From Dysidea avara (lineage: Eukaryota > Porifera > Demospongiae > Dictyoceratida > Dysideidae): a DNA stretch of 64,000 nt. The notes under the pieces were generated by a model. It did not search any database, was not told the origin of the DNA, and saw only the letters and a program-made list of their open reading frames with translations. Position numbers and translations under genes: made by a program. The stretch lies in NCBI RefSeq assembly GCF_963678975.1, contig NC_089274.1, positions 49,608,900-49,672,899 of the forward strand, read 5' to 3'. Of this stretch, positions 46,339 to 58,214 are shown piece after piece. Each line of letters starts with the position of its first letter. Position 1 is the stretch's first letter.

Positions 46339-47235
46339 GTCCAGTATATGAATGGACTATCTCACTATACATTGGTACTGCTACTGAGATGATGTTCGCA
46401 GGTATCTGAAGCCACACCAGCCTACTTCACCGTATGTGACTATTGCACCAGAATGATCCGATCCGATGATGTTCACTTGATATTTATACAATATTAAAAT
46501 GTTACTTTGCATGTACAAATCGCTATTAATAGGAATTTTCCCACCCACATACACAGATGATTGAAAAGTGTTAACTAAAATTAACAAAAAAAAACACTAA
46601 ATTATTAAAAATCATTGCACTGAAATATCAAATTCTAATTGATGCCTTGATATTGACAAAAATCAAACAGTATCGATATAAAATCGACATATCGCCCTTC
46701 ACTGCATAACTGACATAACTACACACGTTTTGTAGCAGAGAACATGAGCAAAAAAATCTTCAAAAAAGTGATGGTCCTTCAACGCATGTTGACTACAGAA
46801 AAGTGTATGTTTACATGTGTCACCTTATAATTACACTAGGCTAGTGTATCTCTTGGAGTATCAGATGATCGTTTGTTAGGTGTCCTGCTTATTGCACATT
46901 CAGCACTTGTGTTGTAAAGTGAAAATAAATAGAATAATGTCCACATGAGATACCTTGAGAACTTTCTAGGGTTCCTATGGATACAAATAAATGAAATTGG
47001 CAAGGACAAAACTTGTTGTAAGTGTTTGAACAAAAAATGGATGGCTGCAGGATTGAGGCTGCTAACTTGGGATTGATCATAATTTTTTTGCCTTTTTGCA
47101 ACTTTTCTAATAACATCTTTAAACAGGAAAAAGGACCCTGGTGGCCTGCAGACCTTCAGAACTTGTGTCGTAAAGCCTTAATAAATATCAAAATAAATGC
47201 CTTGTTTTTTAAGTGATAGGTAGCTTGCATTTGTA

Positions 47236-47460
47236 TAGTGGAACCTCAGTTATCCGAACCCCTTGGGACCAGGGTGGTCCATAAGTCTGAAAAGTCTGTA
47301 TCTCTGAAACTGTGTATAAATAATCATAAAGAAAACTTAAATACAGTATTATCAACTACCCTAATGGAACAGTCACTACTCTAATAGAGCAGTCATTTCC
47401 ATAGTTTGGTTAACTGAGAATCTAGATAAGTGGGGTCCGGATAACTGAGATCCCACTGTA
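47236..47460. mobile_element. pogo/Tigger-like MITE
   Basis: Starts TAGTGGAACCTCAGTTATCC and ends GGATAACTGAGATCCCACTG TA, with TA at the borders. The GTTATCCGAAC/GTCCGGATAAC subterminal text is typical of pogo-group MITEs. Two CTCTAATRGARCAGTCA motif copies lie inside. No transposase. Confidence 0.75.
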
Positions 47461-48469
47461 ACTGTAAGGCTGCTTTTATGTAAGGGCCAATATTATTAGC
47501 TGGTATGGGCCACAAGGCCTTACAAGCTGCAAACGTCATTGAACCTAACACAACTTATCAAAGAGCAACTAGGGGACTCTAGGCATAGTAGGAAGCTGTT
47601 CCTATGTGTGAAGAAGAGGACTAAGAGCTCAACAGTGTTGGTGAGATGTTATTTTGGGTGTTTGTCATTGATAAGAATTAGTGTGGTTACTATATCAGTA
47701 TCTGTGATCACCTTTAATTATCACGGATCAGTCATTTTCCACACCTCTAATATAGCACAAATGATCACTAGATTTAAAAATGAAAATTTTATGACTATAT
47801 ATGAAACCTTAGATAATGTACATCTCAGTTTCTGTCAACCTTGCTCACTAACTAAACCAATAAGGCTAACCCAACAAATGAGACCATCCCAACCAGTGTT
47901 TCACCACAATGTTTGTCCTGCTATCAATTACTGGACATAATGTCACTATGGCTGTGACCAGTGATAAATGAAATTAAAACACATAATTAAAATAATTAGT
48001 GAAATACTGAAATTCATAGTCTACCACAAAACCTAATGGCCCTTAGCAACAACCATCACTTCACCATGACCAAGTGGACATGGCTACTGATATCTATACT
48101 ATCAATTCCACAATGGGATATGTTATGTGGATTAGTTGTATGTACTAAAACACTGTTTAGTATAGATGAAGCCTCTTTTACCATGTGAATTTTGTATCCA
48201 AGTTACAGTGAAAAGCACTGACATAAGAATAATAGAATCTGACAAGCTCTGTGACAGAATTACACATTAAATGTACTGCAAAAAAATGGTTACATCACGT
48301 CATGCCATGTACAGAAATAGTTATAACCATATACATGTTACACTCCCTATAGACTGCTGTTTACGTTCACATTGTGATGAGGGCCCAAAGGGCTGAAGTT
48401 GAATTTACACTCAGCCAGGCCAGCAGATATACAGCAAACTTTTCTAATTATGTGTAATTTATTAGTTAC
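47461..48469. other. Gene-poor stretch, no gene seen
   Basis: A 133-codon plus-strand frame at 47539-47940 lacks splice context and shares text with repeats at 42960 and 43900. I do not regard it as a gene. Confidence 0.4.
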
Positions 48470-48970
48470 TACAGTGGAACCTCAGTTATCCAAACCCCTT
48501 GGGACCAGGGGTGGTCCATAATTCTGAAAAGTCCATATCTCTGAAACTGTGTGTAAATAACCTTAAAATAGCATACAACATTCTTTTTCAGTATTATTTA
48601 AAAAGCTATTAGGTACAGTATGTTACCATTGTAACTTAGAAAAAATATGACAAAAAAATGTACAAAAACGAGAAGAAAAAAATGCTATCACAGAGGGTAT
48701 TTGAACCACAGACCTCCAGCCTGAAGAGCAACATTCCAAACTACTGTACCACTGGTGCTAGCTACCAATATTCTTATTTTTGCCATATTCAAATTTTGCA
48801 AATGTAAATCACTATATATCTAACCCTAGCCTATTGTTTTAACTAATCTTACTCATGTTTCTTAATCCTAAGGGCACTGTTCCTAATCCTAAGGGCACTG
48901 TTCCTAATCCTAGGGATGCTGTTCCCAATCCTAGGGGTGCTACTCTTAATCCTAGGGGCGGTAACTTCAA
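48470..48970. repeat. Partial pogo-like MITE, SINE head and 21-bp array
   Basis: 48470-48600 matches the left half of the element at 47236. On the minus strand, 48700-48770 shows a tRNA-like TGGTACAGTAGTTTGGAATG and B box GTGGTTCAAATACC. At about 48862-48962 lie five degenerate 21-bp units (CCTAATCCTAAGGGCACTGTT). Confidence 0.6.
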
Positions 48971-49386
48971 CTTCATACAGCGAGAGGGGTACCACACCCT
49001 GGCTGCCAAGTGACACTTGACTTTGCTACTCAATTTCCTGTAAGAGATGATCAATGTAACATGTTCAAAGCCCATCCAGTGTACAGCCTGATAACCTCCA
49101 TGATGTGAGTAGCCGGACCATATATAGTTTGAGTAAGAGTAGCCTCCATATTCTGTTATATTACTTACTAGTAGGTATATATGTACTGTAGCATAACTAT
49201 ATCTTTGATCGATTTGACTCTTTGCCAACCACAGGTAGCAATCATTTTAGCTATAGAGTAATGAGAACTGTCTGGACAGAATTTTTCTCAGCACTGAATG
49301 CTATGATGTGAAGGTCCTTCCCCACTGCTGCTGAAGTGGATGTCCCTCACACAAAGTGTGCACTAAAAGTGCAGTCCTGCCTGTCC

Positions 49387-49507
49387 TTATTCCAACTGGC
49401 TATCCTCTGAGATATCACTGGTTTGTGTGGCTTCAGGAATAACAGAACTGGAGTGCTTGGTTGTGTCTTTGAAATTCTCATTAACCTTCTCATCATGTTT
49501 GGAGGTA
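49387..49507 (-). CDS. Candidate terminal exon, Ser/Thr/Glu-rich
   Basis: After a GTAGTACAG acceptor the frame reads TSKHDEKVNENFKDTTKHSS, then SVIPEATQTSDISEDSQLE and a stop. The composition suits a disordered C-terminal tail. It may belong with the minus-strand frame across the 21-bp minisatellite further up, with the MITE at 49589 sitting in an intron, but no continuous exon chain could be proved. Confidence 0.3.
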
Positions 49508-49588
49508 CTGTACTACACAAAGACGGTAGTGATGAGGAAGTGAAGTAAAGGATAAGAGGTGCCTCTATCTAGTTTTGAGATTCTTTTT

Positions 49589-50323
49589 AAACCAGGCGCG
49601 CGCCCACAGTCGGCTGAAGGCCGGCTGTAGGCGCGCGCCTGGTTTACTGAAATTGTTTTCGTAAAAGTGTGTGTGTGTGTACCTATCTATGTTTGTCCGT
49701 ACGCACCCACGTGAGCAAAATCGGTTATTAACGGTAAAAGCAGCTTTTAGGTAAGAAGTAAAAGTGAAATGAAGTCTGTAGTAAACTTCTGCACAGGTGA
49801 ACTTTGCTCTGAGGTGGTTTCTTTTCGGCAGACTGAAATACGGGTGTGGTGACTTTCCTCAGACTACCTTCCCCTTGAGGTTTTCAGGAATTTAGCAACT
49901 GAAAAACAACGGTGCAGGCCTCGTACACTACCAGGAATAGCCTATCGCTTCGAGTTGAAAGGGGGCGTATCCCTTATGTACGCGAACGAAAATGAAGAGC
50001 AGCTTTGAGGCTTTGTCGAGAGAATTTGTGGGAAAAAACATGTTAGTTACACTATAAAACAGTTTAGAAGATAGTTCTGTGCGTAATATGTTGGTAAAAG
50101 CGGTTTGTTTAACAAACGCTTCCTTAGCAGTGCATAGCAACATAATTGAACGAATTACGAATATTTCATGAATTACGAAATACAAGAATTAGCTAATAAT
50201 ATTATTGCACAACCCAAACTACCCTATTGTAAAGTAGTAATACATAGTTGGTTAATTCATAGTAGTATATACTGTCTATAGTTAATTCCAGATGAGTTAG
50301 CTAGCTGCATGGCGCCTGGTTTT
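49589..50323. mobile_element. MITE with AAACCAGGCGC ends
   Basis: About 735 bp. Left end AAACCAGGCGCGCGCC, right end GGCGCCTGGTTTTT. The first 60 bp form a strong hairpin (GGCGCGCGCC inverted on itself around CAGTCGGC/GCCGGCTG). Target duplication not resolved. No long frame. Confidence 0.7.
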
Positions 50324-50329
50324 TAGAAG

Positions 50330-51100
50330 TAGCACAACATCAACTTGTTACAATAGATGTCTTTTCTGTAGGTAGACTCTTGAATTTGTTCTAGTTTGTT
50401 TTCTATAGAGACGTGTGGGTGGAAGGGTAGGGTGGAAGGGTGGGGTGGATAAAATAAAAACTTGTAAGTAACCTCAGCTGGGGAGTCAGACCTGAATCAA
50501 AGGTCCAGAGAGTGTAACTCTGATATTCATTGATTAGTAGCGCCAACTTCCCTGATATCTTTCATTGACAAGTCCTCACAATTACATCCCAGTATTGTGG
50601 TATGGAAGGTCTTAAGTACCTCTCAAACAAGATGGTGTTGTCCTATTGGGGCTGCCTCAATGTTGTTGCGAGCCATGGAAACCGCTGACCAGATCAGATT
50701 GATTAAACAGTCCATGACAGAGTGGAAGTCTAGGAAGTGCCTGGATGCTACCTATTCATGACACCAAGCAACTCCATTGTGGCCATTGAGGTTGATGTCC
50801 CTGTACTCTACTCTGCCAGCAAGAGTTCTGAAGCCTTTCCTTGAAACTTCTCTGGCTGCATGCTGCTCCCTGATACTCAGCAGGCAGAAGTTTTAGTGAG
50901 CTTTAAATTATCAAAGGTTGGACTTTGACCAAACGGGCTCTGTAGCTGGTCCACACATTTGGGAAGACTCGAGGGTAGTCCATCAGGGCTGGCACTACCA
51001 CAGTCTCCAGCTGACATACTCTTCAAGTTGATGGCTTAGCCTAGTTGTGAACAAATCCACTTGGCAAGGGTCCGGTGATCACTGAATCATGAGGAAGACT
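50330..51100. other. Low-stop-density region, possible gene remnant
   Basis: On the minus strand several short stop-free segments look protein-like in different frames, for example DNTILFERYLRPSIPQYWDV (about 50590-50655) followed by a 60-nt intron-like gap with CTACTAAT and then SYTLWTFDSGLTPQL. Near 50950-51000 SAGDCGSASPDGLPSSLPKC is open but preceded by an in-frame TAA. No coherent chain emerges. It could be a decayed transposon gene or the body of the gene ending at 49387. Confidence 0.3.
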
Positions 51101-53128
51101 TTACTGTGTAGCAACCATTGTGTTGAAATTTTTATCTGCCATGACTCCTGGTCTATCTGCCATGATTCCTGGTCTATCTGCCATGACTCCTGGTCTATCT
51201 GCCATGATTCCTGGTCTATCTGCCATGATTCCTGGTCTATCTGCCATGATTCCTGGTCTATCTGCCATGATTCCTGGTCTATCTGCCATGATTCCTGGTC
51301 TATCTGCCATGATTCCTGGTCTATCTGCCATGATTCCTGGTCTATCTGCCATGACTCCTGGTCTATCTGCCACTACTCCTGGTCTATCTGCCATGATTCC
51401 TGGTCTATCTGCCATGATTCCTGGTCTATCTGCCATGATTCCTGGTCTATCTGCCATGATTCCTGGTCTATCTGCCATGATTCCTGGTCTATCTGCCATG
51501 ACTCCTAGTCTATCTGCCATGATTCCTGGTCTATCTGCCATGATTCCTGGTCTATCTGCCATGATTCCTGGTCTATCTGCCATGACTCCTGGTCTATCTG
51601 CCATGATTCCTGGTCTATCTGCCATGATTCCTGGTCTATCTGCCATGAATCCTGGTCTATCTGCCATGACTCCTGGTCTATCTGCCATGACTCCTGGTCT
51701 ATCTGCCATGACTCCTGGTCTATCTGCCACCACTCCTGGTCTATCTGCCACAACTCCTGGTCTATCTGCCACAACTCCTGGTCTATCTGCCACTACTCCT
51801 GGTCTATCTGCCATGACTCCTGGTCTATCTGCCACAACTCCTGGTCTATCTGCCACTACTCCTGGTCTATCTGCCACTACTCCTGGTCTATCTGCCACTA
51901 CTCCTGGTCTATCTGCCACTACTCCTGGTCTATCTGCCATGATTCCTGGTCTATCTGCCATGACTCCTGGTCTATCTGCCATGAGTCCTGGTCTATCTGC
52001 CATGATTCCTGGTCTATCTGCCATGATTCCTGGTCTATCTGCCATGATTCCTGGTCTATCTGCCATGATTCCTGGTCTATCTGCCATGACTCCTGGTCTA
52101 TCTGCCACTACTCCTGGTCTATCTGCCATGATTCCTGGTCTATCTGCCATGATTCCTGGTCTATCTGCCATGATTCCTGGTCTATCTGCCATGATTCCTG
52201 GTCTATCTGCCATGACTCCTGGTCTATCTGCCATGATTCCTGGTCTATCTGCCATGATTCCTGGTCTATCTGCCATGATTCCTGGTCTATCTGCCATGAC
52301 TCCTGGTCTATCTGCCATGATTCCTGGTCTATCTGCCATGATTCCTGGTCTATCTGCCATGAATCCTGGTCTATCTGCCATGACTCCTGGTCTATCTGCC
52401 ATGACTCCTGGTCTATCTGCCATGACTCCTGGTCTATCTTCCACTACTCCTGGTCTATCTGCCATGACTCCTGGTCTATCTGCCACTACTCCTGGTCTAT
52501 CTGCCACTACTCCTGGTCTATCTGCCACAACTCCTGGTCTATCTGCCACTACTCCTGGTCTATCTGCCATGACTCCTGGTCTATCTGCCACAACTCCTGG
52601 TCTATCTGCCACTACTCCTGGTCTATCTGCCACTACTCCTGGTCTATCTGCCATGATTCCTGGTCTATCTGCCATGACTCCTGGTCTATCTGCCATGATT
52701 CCTGGTCTATCTGCCATGACTCCTGGTCTATCTGCCACTACTCCTGGTCTATCTGCCATGATTCCTGGTCTATCTGCCACTACTCCTGGTCTATCTGCCA
52801 CTACTCCTGGTCTATCTGCCACAACTCCTGGTCTATCTGCCACTACTCCTGGTCTATCTGCCATGACTCCTGGTCTATCTGCCATAACTCCTGGTCTATC
52901 TGCCATGACTCCTGGTCTATCTGCCACTACTCCTGGTCTATCTGCCATGACTCCTGGTCTATCTGCCATGACTCCTGGTCTATCTGCCATGACTCCTGGT
53001 CTATCTGCCACAACTCCTGGTCTGCTACTGTGTTCGTAATTCCTGGGAGGTGATAATCTATCTGTAGACACTATTGCCACAGGTGGCAAGGACAGACTTG
53101 ATGAATGTGAGCTACCCATTTTGTTCAT
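51101..53128 (-). CDS. Hypothetical protein of RPGVMAD heptad repeats
   Basis: A 675-codon frame opens MNKMGSSHSSSLSLPPVAIV, continues through a unique NYEHSS segment, and then encodes about 90 copies of the heptad RPG-(V/I/F/L)-(M/V)-A-D before NFNTMVATQ and a stop. The repeat is a 21-bp minisatellite, so several frames are open and the frame may be passive. In favour of this strand, nearly all unit differences fall in two adjacent codons and give only hydrophobic exchanges, and the Val codon uses all four third bases. Function unknown; a low-complexity or disordered protein if expressed. Confidence 0.3.
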   Translation of the reverse strand: MNKMGSSHSSSLSLPPVAIVSTDRLSPPRNYEHSSRPGVVADRPGVMADRPGVMADRPGVMADRPGVVADRPGVMADRPGVMADRPGVMADRPGVVADRPGVVADRPGVVADRPGVVADRPGIMADRPGVVADRPGVMADRPGIMADRPGVMADRPGIMADRPGVVADRPGVVADRPGVVADRPGVMADRPGVVADRPGVVADRPGVVADRPGVVADRPGVMADRPGVVEDRPGVMADRPGVMADRPGVMADRPGFMADRPGIMADRPGIMADRPGVMADRPGIMADRPGIMADRPGIMADRPGVMADRPGIMADRPGIMADRPGIMADRPGIMADRPGVVADRPGVMADRPGIMADRPGIMADRPGIMADRPGIMADRPGLMADRPGVMADRPGIMADRPGVVADRPGVVADRPGVVADRPGVVADRPGVVADRPGVMADRPGVVADRPGVVADRPGVVADRPGVVADRPGVMADRPGVMADRPGVMADRPGFMADRPGIMADRPGIMADRPGVMADRPGIMADRPGIMADRPGIMADRLGVMADRPGIMADRPGIMADRPGIMADRPGIMADRPGIMADRPGVVADRPGVMADRPGIMADRPGIMADRPGIMADRPGIMADRPGIMADRPGIMADRPGIMADRPGVMADRPGIMADRPGVMADKNFNTMVATQ
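51136..53030. repeat. 21-bp minisatellite, about 90 copies
   Basis: Unit ATCTGCCATGACTCCTGGTC plus T. The unit length never varies, only three or four positions differ between units (CATGAC, CATGAT, CACTAC, CACAAC and rarer forms). A rare CATGAATCC unit occurs at 51645 and again 714 bp later at 52359, exactly 34 units apart, with matching variant order around both. Confidence 0.97.
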
Positions 53129-53673
53129 GTCAATACTGCTGTGCTGTTGTTGTTATCCATTTGCAGTAGGACCTGCTTCTTTGGAAGTCAGATCTGGCAG
53201 AGATAACCCCTGAAGCCACATGCATTTTTCTGTAAACTTTCTACAACAATCCCTGAACAGTATTACGAGCAGAGGCTTCTCTAAACAGTGGTAGACTGCT
53301 CTACTTTACTTTTGATGTGGTAATAGGAATGTGCATAATTAACAAATTGACTTTGATGTTGGTAGTAAATTGACAGTTTACTGGGGAAAGCTCTGCATGA
53401 GGCAAGCCTAACAGTATTTGTGTTGACTCACAAGTTAGGTTAAGTTGCAGTCCCATTGGAGCAACAGAATGGTGACCTTAGTAGTTATCAAGATGACTAA
53501 GGAGCAATCTAAAAGCTTGACAGGATCATAAGTAGCAGTATCATGTGTTGTACTAACTCCACCATTGCTACTGACATTGTATGCAAACTTATTAGTATAG
53601 CGGCATAGCCCCCAAAATTAGTCAAATCATGTACTTTTTCATAAAAACATGAAACTTTCCACATAAATAGTAT
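53129..53673. other. Intergenic, no gene seen
   Basis: Unique-looking sequence with short frames only. Confidence 0.4.
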
Positions 53674-54128
53674 TCCTCATGACATGTATTTTGTGATATA
53701 GTGTCATCACAGATTTGACATTTGGTGACTTTTATGGCCATGTTTGCTGCCCAGAATTTTGATCATTTCTGTCTTTATCTCCCTGAGGCATTAATTGGCA
53801 TGCTAATCATGGTACCAAAGTAAAGGTCTTGTTGAACAAAACAACTTGGCCTTTATTTTGAAGTTAATAGGTAATTCCATTGTGAAGTTATGATTATTTA
53901 TCATCTCCAAAATTCTTTGAGTTTACCTGCACTTGGGGTGTAAAGTTCATGGGTAATATAAATGATAATAAAATCACCTATTAACTTCAAATAAAACTAT
54001 TAAGTTGCTTCTGGTACCATGTATTTGGCAAATTAATTAATTAATGCCTCAGGGATAAATTTCTGGGTAAAAATGGCCATAAGTCACCAAAGGTCAAATC
54101 TGTGATAACATTACAGTGTCATGAGGAG
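53674..54128. mobile_element. Foldback element, arms of about 200 bp
   Basis: The left arm (CCTCATGACA, ATCACAGATTTGACATTTGG, TATGGCCAT, CCTGAGGCATTAATT, ATGGTACC, TTGAAGTTAATAGGT) recurs inverted in the right arm, which ends TGTCATGAGG. The middle is a short AT-rich loop. The arms have diverged, so the insertion is old. No coding potential. Confidence 0.75.
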
Positions 54129-56642
54129 TCGTATACAATCACTGGACTGGACTAGTTTTTTTTTTTGTTTTTTTTTTGTTTGTCACTATAGCAACATATT
54201 CTGGCTACTGGTTGTAGCTATTGCTACATTGAATGTAAATATGCAGGTGAACCTGTCTACTTGGCACTGTCTGTTATCTTAAGATTGTGTACAATTCTCT
54301 CTCTTGGCTTAATCTCTATTGTATGACTACCATTTGTCTTATGAAGTACAAACCATACTGTACGTGTTGTCCATGTATCCTACAAGTTATAGTCATGGAG
54401 TCAGCTAAATTATTAACTGTCTTGCTATTCCATAGCTGATACAAAGGTTCTATAGTTTTTGCAAGACAGCAATAACAAGTGAAATGACATGCACAAGATT
54501 TCAACCAATCAAATTGATTCATTTTGAACTTTAAACTATAATTACAGCATGTGACTTCTGTTTTAGATTTGTTGACCTCTGTACATAGCTGAAACTGGGC
54601 AATGTTGACAAGTCTAACATGATGACACCTTTCTTTTGTTTGTGTGTGGGGGAGTGGTCTAACTACATGAGACTAGCATACTTACAACCAGTTGCCAAAT
54701 ATTTGGTTAAAGTCCAGTCACCAGTCCAGTTCAGTGATTGTATACAACTATCATGAGGAGTACAACTTATGTGGTAAATTTCATGCTTTTATGAAAAAGT
54801 GCATGATTTCTGTATTGTGCCGCTATACTGATACTTTGTTAAAGCAGGAGTTTATGAGCTGCCGAAGGAGCATGGAACTCGGTTCCATCACAATCACGTC
54901 ACATTTTTTGAATAAATTGCTACAAGTCTCGCGCACAATTAGTATACGGCGTCAACTAATGAAATTTTGCTTTCCTTATATGGAAACTAATCACTAATGA
55001 ATTTGGATTTCGATGGCACCCGGCAGGCAGCATAAGTTTCATGCTCCTTCACCGCCTTCGGTGGCTCATAAGCTCCTGGTTAAAGTGATGCAGTGGCTGC
55101 CACAGCAAACTATGATTCTTACATTAAATGGAGGTTATACTACATTTTCGTGTACACCTAAAATCTGTGAACAGTCACAGGTAATAATGGTATCAACATT
55201 TCGTAGAGATACTGGTACAGCATCTTTAGTTTCCTGGGATTACAGAAACCCAATTTTAACTTGCAGCAGGAACACCATAGTCTGGCAGAATAAACAAAAA
55301 CAGGGCAGCAGGTAGCTGCAGTGTGTAATAGGAAACTGACAATGATGGTGGATTAAGGGAGGACAAGGTGCATTGAAAAACCATTATGAAGATCGAAATA
55401 CTCTAATAGAGCAGTCAAAAGTCTTCTAATAGAGTAGTCAAAATTACTATTTATAATGGATGTGGTGCTAGCAAAAAGAAATGGGACACAAAGGAGCAAG
55501 TCCATGATGTGTGCACTATGTGTAGTTTATGTACTGTCGTATGCCAAAAGGCACCTGTTGGGTTGAGACAGTATCTAACACTAAACAAAATCACTATTGG
55601 AAGCATTTCAGGTCATACTGAAGGTACTTTTGAGCTTGGTTATACCTAACCAATACTGCCAAGGTGCTATGAAGGTATTGTGAGGTAGCTGGTTTTAGGG
55701 TGATATTTTGTTGTGAGAAAGTACAAACCTCCATGATCCCTAATATACAATACTGCATGATACAAAGTTAAAACAAACTGACAAACAATATTAATCCAAT
55801 GCTTATTAGCAGGAGATGATAGTATTACCTGATCGTCTGCTTTATGATAAGTAACACAACATGATCTATCGAGTCCTATATAATTACAAAACATTCTGCT
55901 ATTGAGCCCTAGAACACTACAAAGGAAAACAAAGCTCATTTAGCAGTTTACAGCATTACTTCGTATGGCTCACTTCCATATATGGTTTGTGTAATGATCA
56001 TTGCTACTGTGCTTGGATCAAAAGAATCAAGTGATCAAAAGGCTATGTTGTACTGATCAAGAAAAGACAATCAAGTATTGTAGAAAGTGATCTTGTAAGC
56101 ATTTTATTCAGTACCTAATTCAACTTGTCGGCGCTAAAATCAAGCACTCAAAATGTTGATCCCTGGATGCAAGAGAGTTTGAACACTATGCAAGGGTGTG
56201 TCCAAGATTTTCCAAGGTGGTGAGTTAAGGTGTTGGGGTCTAGGGGTGCAGCCCCAGCCACTGACAGATTTTGAATATTAAAATGCTTCAAAATTGAACT
56301 ATTTTATGTGTTTAAGTCATAAATATCAACTAGCTCGTCTTGTGATTACAGGTGTACTGATAATAGGATTGGCTATCTATCGGTTATTGGCTATATCGGC
56401 CTTGTTTGTACATATCAGTATCGGATCAGTAACATGAGCAGATATCTACGTATGGGAACTAGTGCTCTAGTAATACACTATCAGATTTATGTAATGTTAA
56501 CTGTTGACTAAAGTCCCAAACTTGTAACTAAATTTAGAATGCAAATTGTTAGAGACAATGTCTATACAACTGTACTAGATCGGCTTTGTCTATTAAGTAT
56601 TGAAATATCGGCTAAAAGTCATATTGGCTATCATGTTTTTCT
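54129..56642. other. Gene-poor stretch with scattered repeats
   Basis: 54840-55075 holds partial inverted segments (GAGCTGCCGAAGGAGCATG against CATGCTCCTTC...CTTCGGTGGCTC). 55390-55440 has two CTCTAATAGAG motif copies. 55630-55940 resembles 4180-4510. Two 100-codon plus-strand frames (54692-54997, 55013-55315) overlap the repeat and lack splice support. No gene called. Confidence 0.4.
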
Positions 56643-56646
56643 TTAA

Positions 56647-57437
56647 GGTGGCTCGGAACAGTTTTTATATGGCTACCACAATGTTGCGTAAGCCGTCGCA
56701 TTAGCCGTGCGGCAACATTACGCCTGGCGCTAATGGATTTTGTGGTTGAGCCACAAACGGCCTTGTAAAGGCCACAAACAATCTGTGAAGTATTCACCAT
56801 GAATTAGACTAGTGTTTCTTGCTGTTCTTCAATCTTTCTAAGCTGTTCCTTAGCCCGAATTCTTCGCGCAATAAACAACTTTTCCGCATACTGTCGATTA
56901 TTGCTTGCATACGGGTAGTTAATTTGTGCGCGCCGTGCGCAATTGTTACAGGTGCCATAACAAAAGGAAACTGCCAGCCGGGTTTTAAAGATACGACTGT
57001 CGAATTTTATATGGGTAATAAGCAGTAAATAAAGAACATTTGTGCGGAAGCCGATTTTTAAAATTCGCTTTCACCTGGTCGAGACGAATTTTATAAAAAA
57101 CCACTTCGAATCTTCATGTGGCGTTGGTAGAAGTATCGATTGAACTAAAGTCTTGATGGCAAAAGTAGCTCCACACCATGGTAGGTAATTAGGTACATAA
57201 TGTCTAACAGTAAATCCAGCGCCGTTAAGCCCTATGCGAAGGAAGAGTTTCTTCTGAAGGCCTAAAATCAAATCTCGCGTTACACGCATCCTAGAAAGCC
57301 CCGGTTTGTTTTGAAGGGTAGAGAATCAAATGTTTTATTGAATTCTGTTAGAAAAGGCTCCTTTATGCCCACGGTTTGCTAGTAGCAGTGATTACAAACT
57401 TCACAGGGAAGCCATGTTAAAACTGTTCCGAGCCACC
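56647..57437. mobile_element. MITE with TTAA target duplication
   Basis: The 791-bp element starts GGTGGCTCGGAACAGTTTTT and ends AAAACTGTTCCGAGCCACC, with TTAA immediately outside both ends (56643-56646, 57438-57441). Similarity between the ends continues through ATGGC, about 30 bp in all. TTAA duplication is the piggyBac signature, though the termini are not the usual piggyBac start. GC-richer interior with GCGCGCCGTGCGC; no transposase. Confidence 0.88.
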
Positions 57438-57691
57438 TTAAGTTAGCCTTACATACGAATTATACCATTATATAGGCGTCAATTAGCAGTACCACATGTT
57501 GGCTTCCCACAACTGATTACCACAGCTGATTATCACACCTGATTATCACAATCATCTACCCATAGTGACTGGATTGTTTGCAGAGCCACTTCTCATGAGC
57601 CTCTTCTCATGCTGTTCTTTGTGTAATAGGCCAATGACCACTTTGCTCTTTTCATTAATTGATAGTTAGGACATGTGTTAACACTTTACGA

Positions 57692-58090
57692 TATCCCTGG
57701 TGCTATCCTACTATCCCTGGTGTTATCCTACTATCCCTGGTGGTATCCTACTATCCCTGGTGTTATCCTACTATCCCTGGTGTTATCCTACTATCCCTGG
57801 TGGTATCCTACTATCCCTGGTGTTATCCTACTATCCCTAGTGTTATCCTACTATCCCTGGTGTTATCCTACTATCCCTGGTGTTATCCTACTATCCCTAG
57901 TGTTATCCTACTATCCCTGGTGTTATCCTACTATCCCTGGTGGTATCCTACTATCCCTGGTGTTATCCTACTATCCCTGGTGCTATCCTACTATCCCTGG
58001 TGTTATCCTACTATCCCTGGTGTTATCCTACTATCCCTGGTGTTATCCTACTATCCCTAGTGCTATCCTACTATCCCTGGTGCTATCCTA
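57692..58090. repeat. 20-bp minisatellite, about 20 copies
   Basis: Unit TATCCCTGGTGTTATCCTAC. Differences are confined to GTG(T/G/C)T and CTGG/CTAG. It lies just 3' of the last JmjC-gene exon found. The 60-140 codon frames over it are artefacts. Confidence 0.96.
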
Positions 58091-58214
58091 TAATTTCTAA
58101 TGCATATGTATGGGTTCACCAGTCATAATTATGTTACATAAAGTAAACAAACAACAAGTACAAGGAAGATTAGGCATCATAGAAATAAAGTGCAGTGAAA
58201 CAAAAAATACTCAC

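Noticed and set aside
46381..46587. Minus-strand frame ending GWCGFRYLRTSSQ as a terminal exon
   Set aside because: The plus strand is equally protein-like over the same bases, with no neighbouring exons. Evidence too weak.
51120..53039. 639-codon plus-strand frame (LSAMTPG repeats) as a gene
   Set aside because: It is open only because the 21-bp unit lacks stops in that frame. It has little unique flank, and unit variants are less conservative than on the minus strand.
57659..58128. Frames over the 20-bp minisatellite
   Set aside because: The same IPGVILLSLVLSYYPWCYPT peptide arises in all forward frames because 20 is not a multiple of three. This is an artefact.
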